Notes under the pieces: generated by a model
Told to the model about the DNA's origin: nothing
What the model saw: only the letters and a program-made list of their open reading frames with translations
Database searches by the model: none
Position numbers and translations under genes: made by a program
NCBI GenBank assembly: GCA_030374765.1
Contig: JARGXX010000111.1
Span: 1,116,001-1,180,000 of the forward strand
Direction of reading: 5' to 3'
Length of the DNA stretch: 64,000 nucleotides
Origin: Agarophyton chilense
Lineage: Eukaryota; Rhodophyta; Florideophyceae; Gracilariales; Gracilariaceae
In this document: piece after piece, positions 45,461-54,515 of the stretch
Layout: each line of letters opens with the position of its first letter
How positions within the stretch are numbered: position 1 is the stretch's first letter

Positions 45461-47440
45461 TTACTCTTTTGAGAGTGCTTCATAATTCGTCATGATACGA
45501 CTCAGATCCTTTGCAGGAAGCGTGCATTCTGCACTCATATGGTGTTTTCCATAACATGAATAACATATCAAACCGTCACGACGGTTGGTCAACATAAATT
45601 GTGAACGGTATGCCGTGCGAGTATCCACCCATCCGGGTTTCTCGTTCTTTAAACCTCCTTGTTGAGGCACCGTGTAGGGACGGTACATAGGGCGACGGCC
45701 CTCCATAGCCATTGGGGCTTCCTCGTCGTGAGACTCCGAGTGTGGGAGATCCACTGTAGGTACAGAAGAGTCCATATATTCCATTAAATGGACCGCCTCC
45801 TCATGCGAGTCACTCCCTTTGGGTGCCAACGACGAATCTCGCGAGTAAACTGGAGATTCCAGATGTAGCAGTGTGCTGCGCTGATTGACTCTGGCGGAGA
45901 TCTTCTCCTTACCCATTGAAGTTCCAAAAGCCACTGAACGACGGGGGCTACCACGCGCTCTGGCCGCGTCTCCTTCAGCTTTCGGAAACTGAACTAACTC
46001 CAAAAAGGAGACTCTTCCATGCTTCTCTAGATATCGAGCTACCAACGACTTGATGCTCGGGTCCAGCCCGTCGATGTACAAGGTAATCTTGTCCTCCGTC
46101 GAGTGGACGTTTCCACAGCTAACTGAAGCTTTGTTAAGCCTTGATATGTACTCAGCTTCGCCCTCCTCAGGCTTTTGGGTCACATTCCTTGGGTCCAGGA
46201 TCGCCTGACGTATCGCGTTTGAAGTCGCGTAACTGCGCAGCAAATACTGCACCGCCTCTGGCAATGAGGTAACGCCGCCTTCATCGTCTGTCAATGATCC
46301 GCATACGGAACGATATTGCTCTAAAGCAAAACCCTTCAGGAAGTGTGGTAAAGACACAAATGCCTGTGGTTCACTCATCTCTAGAGTGTCTGCTTCGGCA
46401 ACGAATCGAATGAGAAACTCGATAACGAGAATGGGGGTTTTCCCATCAAATGTTAAATCATTAAGGCCGATCTTCAATCGTTTGATGTGATCCTTCACCT
46501 TCGCGGTTTCGCGTCCTGAGCGCTTCTTGCTCTTCACCTTCAGACGGTAGTACCTGTAATTCAGGACCTTTCGATAAAGCGGATTCGTGCCAGGGAGCAC
46601 CTTCAATCCTCTGTAAGGTGAGCCTTTTTTTCTCATGAACCACTAAGACGTGTTCTTCTTCCGAGATCGGGACCTTCGATGACCATCATCACTGTCGTCG
46701 TCATATGACGTATCTGAATCATCAGAATCATCAGTACTGGAACTGAAACCCTCCGTACTTGACGATTCATCACTCGAATCACGTGCGGACTTCCGCTTCT
46801 TACGTCATGACTTCGACTTCTTCGAACCAGCTTCCTTCAAAGGAGCTCCTTCCTCTTCCAGCACGACTGGTTTAGCAGCAGTCTGCGCATGAACTGACGC
46901 CTCCATGCGTTCTAAACGAGGGTTAACTCGAGTGAGGACTTTCTCTACATCCACGGTTAAGCCGGGTAACGCATCGAGCGTATTCCCGTACCTCTCCAGT
47001 AGATGGTTCAAATCCTCACGCAGTGTTTTCACTGATGCAGAGACCTGCTTCCCATCGTCTTGACGAACGAGTGCTTGATGCGCACTGCGTAATTGTTCAA
47101 CATCAGCGATAAGAGCAGCGATTTGCGATTCCAACGCAACCATGCGCACACGCAAAGCGCTTGACTCAGACTTGAGACGACGCACTTCCCTGCGCAAATC
47201 ATGCTCTTCTTGAGGTCCGACGACCTCAGGGTCAACTACGGCTTCTGTTATGGGCGCGACTGCCGCTGCCACAGGGGCCGGTACATCCGAGAAATCTCGT
47301 TCATCATTCACCGAGCGTGAGCGCGACATCGCTTGACGATACAGCCGCTCTCCGGCTTCAACAGATGAGGTGAGCCTCGGTTTTGGGGGTGGTCCCGCAG
47401 GACCGGGGCGACCAGTACTCGACTGGCTTCGGGTCTTCGG
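45461..47440 (-). other. gag region of Element 2 (fossil)
   Basis: The N-terminal part (46805-47430) is Pro/Ser-rich and then a long heptad-rich coiled coil (REVRRLKSESSALRVRMVAL). A Ser/Asp/Lys-rich stretch follows near 46650-46800. The capsid-like part (46000-46480) matches Element 1. A zinc knuckle of the form C-x2-C-x4-H-x4-C lies at 45524-45565. Confidence 0.82.
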
Positions 47441-47640
47441 CATCCTAGACCAAACCTGAGTCCAGGTGCGAACCAAATGGTGTCTTCGACTTCTCGAACA
47501 CGTGTTCAACGACGATGATTTCTGCTATTGCCGAAGGTGGTTCGATAAACAATAACTGTAGTGATTCCACTTCTTCCAAGTATCGATATCGAATCCACGT
47601 TCCAGGAACGAATTGTTCAGTGCAGCTGACCTCAGTGGTT

Positions 47641-47658
47641 CCAAGTCGGGAGACCACT
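47641..47658 (-). promoter_or_regulatory. Candidate primer-binding site of Element 2
   Basis: Minus strand AGTGGTCTCCCGACTTGG abuts the 5' LTR. It is the same motif as in Element 1 (2571-2588) with two differences. Confidence 0.55.
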
Positions 47659-48325
47659 TGTAGTATCTGCTCTAACGGAGAGAGCAGACACCTGCGACAG
47701 CGTTCGGACTGCCGATGGGTCGCTTGCGGCGAAGGAAAAGGGGTGGTAGAGTTACAACACCAGCGAGCTGGAAGTGGGGTGTAAGGCCACTACTCGCCAG
47801 CGAGGGTGAACAGTGCAACTGTAAAACGTTGAGGGAACGTAGGTACGAGACGGCTCGTGAAGTGGCTGGGGGCTGACTATCTATTATAGCTCGTCCGGAT
47901 CTCCGGTTAAGGAATCCTAAACGAGGAACAGAATAGTCATGATGCCCATGTTGTCTCCTTTACTTGGAGTCGGTGCTCACCTCTGGTACACTATATACTG
48001 TGTACCAGGGTGAGTGCCCAAATAAATATATAAATAATACCCATTGGTCAGCCACTTAGCCAAACCACTGTATGGGTACGGTCCCTAATGGACTTACATC
48101 TACAAAGGGTAGTAAAACCAGCCACGTGGATCGCCACTACATGCGCCGTTGCAAGCCACTCCACTCGTGATGCCACGTGTTCCAACAATGTACCCTGCCT
48201 CCTGGCATCCTACGCGGTGTGCCATTTCATATAACAATGCTGATGATATCACTCACTTATGAGTTCCAACCGCGACTTCGCGAAAAACCAGCCTATCGGA
48301 TTCCCCGACATAGTAGAATACTACA
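47659..48325 (-). repeat. 5' LTR of Element 2
   Basis: 667 bp, opening TGTAGTATCTGC and closing GAATACTACA on the plus strand. It lacks a stretch of roughly 50 bp present in the 3' LTR near 38090-38150. Confidence 0.92.
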
Positions 48326-48330
48326 TCACG

Positions 48331-48677
48331 CTTTTAAGCTGGATATAGTGACGCATCGGACGGCTAGTTGAACGCTTTATTCTGTATGTATCTGTGTTCT
48401 CTATGAAGTTGCTAATCGTTTTTGGGTTGTCCTTGAGTTTTTGGGCTCTTTCTACTAGAATCATAACCTGACTTACTAGTTCCACGATCTGCAGCTGTTC
48501 AGAATGTGCCAGAGACGGGCAACGAGCCATAATTGAACTAATGATTGTATAAAGAGTATAATTTTGACACAGTGTTATTGACTTGGTGGGTTTTTGTGCT
48601 ATAAAATGTGGTCTACAGTACGCAAAATGCCTTTTGGGCGCAGTTTTTGTCAAGGGATATGTTTTTGAAACGCAATG
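48331..48677 (-). mobile_element. Tc1/mariner-like copy 2, right part
   Basis: Continuation of the Tc1 copy interrupted by Element 2. On the minus strand it carries the transposase start (MARCPSLAHSEQLQI, compare MARGVPLTRSEQLQI of copy 1) and the inverted end CATTGCGTTTCAAAAACA at 48677, followed by TA. The helix-turn-helix frame here runs about 45 codons further than in copy 1 before the insertion boundary. Confidence 0.78.
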
Positions 48678-48679
48678 TA

Positions 48680-49130
48680 TCTCTCGTTCTTGTTCTGCTT
48701 TCCCCCGATAGTGATTTTTGGCAAGATGTTCACTCGTCTCATCATAAATATCAAGCTTTTTGTTCTGGTGCAATAAAACGATGACTTTATCGTGCTACTC
48801 GCTGCCATGTGCCTGGGTAACAAAGCTAAAGAATATCTCCTTTTGTACTTTTCTTGACAATCTCTCTAAATCGCCCACAAATGTTCTTTTGTGTTGACTA
48901 CATTTTTCAAATATTTCAATTTATGCTTTTGTCAAACCTAAAACTTCATCATCCGTTAATGGAGAACAGTTGCTCTGCTGCTTTTTCTTTGAGCTGGGTG
49001 TGTCAGCCTTTTCATCCTATAAGGTGTGCTGCGGAGACGAATAGAAAGTAGTTAGTTTATTGATCTCAGAATTAACATAATAAAAATCGGACGACGCTGG
49101 TACCATATCGGCTTCATTTTCAGATGTCAT
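48680..49130 (-). pseudogene. Relic of an unknown gene, cut by Tc1 copy 2
   Basis: From an ATG at 49130 the minus strand keeps one frame for about 150 codons with three stops (TAG, TAA, TAG) and no frame change, then runs into the end of Tc1 copy 2. The translation is charged: an acidic start (MTSENEADMVPASSDF), then SSKKKQQSNCSPLTDDE and KVQKEIFFSFVTQAHGSE. No domain recognised. One frame with spread-out stops suggests a once-real gene or the N-terminus of a transposon protein, dead before or after the Tc1 insertion. Confidence 0.35.
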
Positions 49131-49345
49131 TTTCCTAGAAACCTAGTGTCTACACGCCCGGCGGATTGGCATCACATGAGGCCAGCTTGGCCTCATATGA
49201 TGCCAGATCTATTTTTGAAAAAATTAATAAAAATCTCTGGATTCCGTACTGCAGCGGCGTATTCTAATTTCTAAGTAGAAAATTAATTTTCTAACCATTT
49301 TCCTCCTGCTTTAAAGTACATTCCATAGACAGTTGTCATCAGTAA

Positions 49346-49420
49346 CAGCAGCTCATTGGTTTCACGACCGCTCGGAGACTGATATAAACAGAGTTCAAAC
49401 ATCGCTGAGTTCAGTCTAGC
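49346..49420 (+). repeat. tRNA-like Pol III module in piggyBac copy B
   Basis: A-box-like AGCAGCTCATTGGT at 49347-49360 and B-box-like GAGTTCAAAC at 49391-49400, with GACCGCTCGGAGACTGATA between them shared with copy A. Eroded compared with copy A. Because both copies have it at the same place, it was in the ancestor of both or is part of the transposon itself. Confidence 0.5.
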
Positions 49421-49565
49421 TCGAAAACACCTACGGGAGCTCGACTAATTCTAAAAATATTATGGTCTAAGAAAGCATTTGCGTCCAATTGAACAGCAGA
49501 TAGAATAAAGTGACATCTGCTAAAGGGATTGTTTCGTCAGAGACCATAATATATCTAGCAAGTTG

Positions 49566-50481
49566 TGTAGAGCAACGCCCAGTCAGGGGATACTTGAAGA
49601 TGCAACTCATAGAATGAGGATTGAACCCTCCGAGGGTTATGATTACGATCCCCTCTAAAATGTGCTGAGGTGGCACTGTTTTCTGGTTATATTTCGCCTA
49701 TAAGGGAAAAATTCGGATGGCCCATGGTGGGATTGGCCCCGTGATTCACGTGGCTTAATTTTGGCACCGAATTTCGGATATTTGTTAGAACGTTGGATTT
49801 TTGGGCCCTGGCAGTGGGATCTCCACGTGTATGGCCCTGAGCAGGTGTGCACTACTGTAGAGTTTAGTTAGTGGGCCCTACTTAGGGAGGCGAGATCTGA
49901 CAGTCCGAAGCTCAGAGTAAATGGGAACCAAGGTTGGTCTTCGATACCTTTAGAGGTTCTTCGTCGCCATCGTTTCGGCCTTACAACCCGGAACGGGCTC
50001 TGGTTAGCAACGCCTGCGTAGGGACACGACTCCACTTGGAGAGTGCCCACGTTTGGGTTCCGTGCAACCACCCCCTTGGGACCGCTCAGACGACCTGCGT
50101 GCACGATACCCCGTGGGGGTTCTGCTTACTTGTTGCGTGCTTTTTGTGTTTCCTTTCGAGGACAGGTTTTCGCCCCTGTATTGGGTTTCTTTTGTTGTTT
50201 CGCCCCTTTTTTGGTTCTCGGGTCCGGTGCCTGTTAGTGCCCGACCCTCGCCCCGTTTTTCCTCTTCGCCGGATTTTCCCCCATTCTTTGGGATACCCAT
50301 ACCCATTCCCGATCCAACGGTTTCTACCCCTCACCTCCGTCGGTACTGCCGGAATCCCCCGTGGGAGTTACACCCCACACTACGGGTGGAACGGAGGGCT
50401 CTGTCTCTGAGTCTGCCTCCCCCAGGGAGCAAGGCTTCGAACACCTTGAGAGCACTTCCCGTCGCCGGGTTTTGCTCCACA
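49566..50481 (+). repeat. Solo LTR, family Z, copy 1
   Basis: 916 bp, opening TGTAGAGC and closing GCTCCACA, flanked by a perfect duplication AGTTG (49561-49565 and 50482-50486). Nearly identical to the reverse complement of 62270-63184. The open frames in it on both strands exist because it is GC-rich; they are not genes. It interrupts piggyBac copy B. Confidence 0.9.
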
Positions 50482-53009
50482 AGTTGAATAACGCGGATTG
50501 AATTAGTAGAGGGTTTAAGTTAATTTGAACTTTTGCTTTATACTTTTCAAAGATGCCTCTAAACTCAAAAACGCATGTTGACACACGACCGTCAATGTTG
50601 TTGACTAAATGTTGCTCTAAATGTGATGAATGTCACGCAGATGATCTATAAAACACTCCCGACCGGTTCCACTGTGACATATGTAAACATCCATATCATT
50701 GTACTTTTTGCATTCTGAACAAACAAATTTGGATTTGCAAGTGGCCTTGCAGACTTTGAATTGTCCTTGATATGTTTGAGACGTCAAAGAACCATCCAAT
50801 TTCCTTCTTTTTCGATTGGTCTCCATTAAATGATTGCCGGTACCAGCCATATATTGGTTTTCTATTTCATCTTCCTCCTTACATTTTCTTTTCATAGTTC
50901 GAATAGCATCCCAGTTGTTGTCTATTAATCGGTCTGAGAGATTATAATAGAAATTATGCGGTGTAAGATTCAATGTGTTTCCGTATGCACCCTTGTAAAG
51001 ATTTCAAGCCTCATCCACGCACATTGCCAGCAAAGAAGTATTCACTCTTAAAGACCATTCTTTCACTTCAAACTTCTTTTCCATATTCAGATCATCTTTA
51101 CGTGACCTATTATGCCTATCAATTCTGGAACAACAAGAATAGTACTCCTCACAAACTTCTGGAATAGCAATGGAAAGCGGAATTTTCTTTGTTGTTCCAT
51201 CAGTTTTCCTTCATCTTTCCCGAGAAGTGGGAGTTCCTGGTTGGGTACTGCTACAAGGGCTGATGAAATATCTCCTTTCGTGGTCCACCCAGAGCACAGA
51301 CATCATCTTTCGATCCAATTCAGGCAGTTTCGAGACCATTGACACGTGCTGGCCTCGTGCCGTCATCGTAAGTTCGGAAAGGTGTTTCAAAGGAAACCTT
51401 CTGGTGGCTGTTTTTACGACCCCAATAAATCCCATTCCTCTTTTTAAAAGTTCTTCAGCGGTTTCAACAGATGCCAAATATGAATCAGCACAAACGATTC
51501 GATCAGTTGCGAACCAATTTTCAACAAGTCTCATTAAAACCGCTGTCCCATGGGCATGTTCTGATTCAAAAGACTGTACATCTGGTTGCGTAGCTCCCAT
51601 CGATATTTATATTTTGAGAATAATTCCACTCCTTCCACGACACACTTTCTTTAATTCATAACCATTTTCATGTTTCCTATCAAAAGCAGTGTAGTGTGGA
51701 AGTCCAATTTCAATCCAGTTTCCTCCAAGTCCATACCAACGTGACATGCTTTCGTCCACGCACAAAGTGTGTGACGGAGTGACGAACTCTTTCCAATGGT
51801 CATTTATAGCTTTCATAAACTCAAAAACGCATGACCACCTGCATTCTTCTGATTTTTGATCGTTTTCAGAGCCACTGAAAACGATGAATTGCCTTTTATG
51901 TTCAAACCGATTTCGTGACATGACCTTTCTGAGCTGCGGAGATTCGATATATTTAGAAAAGGTGTCTTTAGACCAAAGAGATCTTCTGTTTGAAAACTGG
52001 ACGCGTGTCATTAACATCATCAAATCGAAAAAATTCAAAATTCGCCTCCTTTAGTCTGCTTCAAGCCTTTTTTCCAGCCGAGAGTTGGTAGATGGAACTT
52101 TTTCTCCAAATGAGCCACAGGAAAAATCAACATGAAGAAACAGTATGGAGAGAGTCCCGAAGGTGCATGAATGGACGAGATAAAACTCCAACAGGTCCCG
52201 TGACTTTCCATTGATGCATTTGCACTGGACCATTCAGAGTCAAGGATACATTTTTAGTTGTCCATTTCGTCGAATGAACTTCCACAAAGCTGTCTTGCGT
52301 GTCACTGTTGTCACAGTAGAAGGGCTCAACGGATTAATTGTGTGACATTGATCTCCATCCGTGACAGTTTTTTGACCTCCATTGCTCGAAACTTCATTAG
52401 TAATAGCAGCACCAGTTATCTCCACGTTGGAATTGATGGCTTCTTGAACAGTTTCTTGAACCGTGACATGATCTCCGGCTTTCACATTTCAAAGTTTGAG
52501 AGTCCATATTTTCTTGGGACCAGGTAGCTCGAAGTTTATGGTGACAAAAGTGTGTCTCCTATTATTTTTGACAACAACGTCCACTTTTGTAACACTTTTC
52601 CTCACCAGTTTCGTTTTCCATTGCGTGCCAAAGAAGCATTTACAGTCGCTCTCTGATGTAGTGAGACGTGCGCGGGTATTTTCTCTATTTCCCACTACAC
52701 GACGGGCATCCATAGATGATGTCATATTTGATAAATTATGAAAGAATGAAGTAAAGATGATGTATTTACAGTTTGTGGAAGATCATTCGTGATCATTGAG
52801 GTTGCGCCAGAGAAGAAGAGAGTGTTGACAACGTCTAGGCACAAAAATTTAAGGAAATTGACAAAGTTCACAAAAATTATCTATGTTGTAATTTTGGCCT
52901 CAAATGAGGCCAGTGGTCGTATAGATAGAGTATTTTTTTGTTGGAAAAGTCGTGGGCCACTGAAACTGGTGTATTTCTCTTTTCTTCCGTTCACTCGATG
53001 ATTATGGCA

Positions 53010-53459
53010 ATATTTGGAATCCAGGAGCTCGTTTGGGAACTACAGGCACTGGAAAGCCGCGTCCTTCTCTTTTAATGGCTGTAAGGTGTTCTGTGTTTAT
53101 GGTGACAAAGACTCGTGTGCAGTTGGAAATTGAGACTTCAAAGGCGACGATAATGATGGAGGTCCGAGAACCCTCGGGGGTGTTGTGGTACGCATTGTTT
53201 CACGTTTTTGATGTGGGTGGTGGGGGGAGATCTTGAAGAGAGTGCTAGCGCCAAAAGTTTGTGCGTCAAGGAACTGAAACCTTTGACGAAAAAAGACGGA
53301 GAAATATCGTTTGAGATCTCATTGGCTTCGGAAGTCGTAATTTTCCATGATTTGCAGAGGGATTGCGTTCTATATCCAACTCTATATTGCTGCGAGATAA
53401 AGATCGATATAGAGATGGAGGCAAAAGTTTCGCTCCGAATTATGGGTAAAGCACACTAG
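53010..53459 (+). pseudogene. Possible small host gene with a frame change at a G run
   Basis: Two overlapping plus-strand frames look like one protein: from about 53015 to 53235 (ARLGTTGTGKPRPS ... ALFHVFDVGGGG), then from about 53208 to the TAG at 53457 (DLEESASAKSLCVKEL ... KIDIEMEAKVSLRIM). The switch falls at GGTGGTGGGGGGAG (53217-53230), where a one-base slip or a sequencing error would suffice. The amino-acid pattern is strand-rich. No domain recognised and the start is unclear; it could also be transposon debris. Confidence 0.35.
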
Positions 53460-54515
53460 TAGTGATGCCACAAGCGACGAAACCCCTATCGCATAGATAT
53501 ATTACACATTGTAGCGCACTGCTAGTCTTGCCCATAATGTAGTTAAGACTGCACAAGGGAGTATCATCGTCAACCTTTAGATTATCTGTCAGCGATGGAT
53601 TTCGGCTTTCTCCTCACCTTCTAGTAGATATTAAAGTTTACTAGCGCAGAATTCTGATCTGCTTTCAATATAGAAAGCTTAATGCATTCTTAAAATGAAA
53701 ACAACATACTATATGAGGTGCAGTTATAAGAGAGTGACCTCAAAATTTGCACGCTCCACTCATCGCTATGTTGCGCCATGAAAAGCAGACGTGTCGTTCA
53801 ATAAATGGGAGCTTCTCTAACAGAAAAGTACTTTGTTCATTTTCCCTAGAGATTTTTAGCGTCGTACTCCGGATGAAGCACTAGTTCTGAGAATCTCGCA
53901 TTCTCAGTTCTAAACCGATCCAAGAAGCCTTACGTCCGAACTCCCTAGTTGCCCAGATTCGTTTCATTGCTCTTGTCTGCTATGCCTGTGCAACGTTTGT
54001 AGTCGGTTTATAGAAACAGTAATTACTGTTGCAACTCCCACTTATAGCGTAGCTCATGCACCAATGATAGCGCCAATGGCTCCGCCAGAGGTATTCCTTC
54101 GGAGGCATTGACTTTATTCAATGAGCTCCTTCTCCAGGCTAACTGAACTAGAAGCTGGCGCGATTGACAATGCCATTCGGGACCTTTCAAGGCTCGCTGA
54201 TGTATACCTTGAAATTGTTTAGACTTAGTGAGACATTCACGCATTTGCAATTCTTTTTTTTTATGGGTCTACTAAAATAGAATGTATACAACTTACAACT
54301 ATTGCTAAGTGACAGCGGCTCAGATGTTCCATATATCGAGAGGCGGGGGGGGGGGGGGGGGGGGGGGCGAGGGGAGGATTGGCGATTATTGTCTTTGGTA
54401 GACCATCCAGAGCATATAAAGCCAATACTGGGTATATATGAGAATGAGGCTGATCAAACGAGGAGTTGAAGAGGGAGAGCACTTATTCTCTTTCTCTTTT
54501 CAGGACATGGAAAGC
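53460..54515. other. Intergenic with a G23 tract
   Basis: No gene supported. It contains the G23 homopolymer (54345-54367) about 150 bases past the 3' end of the GH99-like gene. Confidence 0.4.
54345..54367 (+). repeat. G23 homopolymer
   Basis: Twenty-three consecutive G residues, read as C on the coding strand of the neighbouring gene, downstream of its stop. Run length in the assembly may be unreliable. Confidence 0.9.

Larger units (their letters stand above)
37604..48325 (-). mobile_element. Element 2: Ty3/gypsy chromovirus, L2 family, full length
   Basis: 10.7-kb element on the minus strand. LTRs lie at 47659-48325 (5') and 37604-38319 (3'), with ends that are near-perfect inverted repeats (TGTAGTAT ... 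ATACTACA). The flanks share CACG (CCACG at 37599-37603, TCACG at 48326-48330). Order on the minus strand: candidate primer-binding site, gag with coiled coil and zinc knuckle, protease, RT, RNase H, integrase, chromodomain. An antisense accessory gene (38488-40170, plus strand) follows and then a purine tract. LTRs differ by several percent and one indel of roughly 50 bp. It is broken, but with few breaks (about five), and is the best-preserved element here. Confidence 0.93.
49143..52935 (-). mobile_element. piggyBac-like DNA transposon, copy B
   Basis: Inverted relative to copy A. Transposase pieces on the minus strand: N-terminal stretch at 52240-52725, FGLVMLMTRVQFSNRRSLW-like part and LCVDESMSRWYG at 51607-52038, CADSYLASVETAEELLKRG at 51211-51600, IDRHNRSR near 51110, and a Cys-rich C-terminal domain at 50637-50760. 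First Asp in VDES, second in ADSY, then ID.HN..R are the family's landmarks. At least four interruptions split the frame. The ends resemble each other: CTAGTGTCTACACGCCC at 49143, and TATCTATACGACCACTGGCC read inward from about 52935; both are followed by short GGCCTCAT/ATGAGGCC palindromes. No TTAA flank. A family-Z solo LTR interrupts the 3' part. Confidence 0.68.

Noticed and set aside
49346-49420. Functional tRNA gene
   Set aside because: A- and B-box-like sequences are present but the acceptor and anticodon stems do not pair cleanly in either copy.
49934-50410. 158- and 100-codon frames in family Z, repeated at 62342-62818
   Set aside because: They recur only because the two solo LTRs are near-identical and GC-rich. 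They overlap on both strands and lack motifs.
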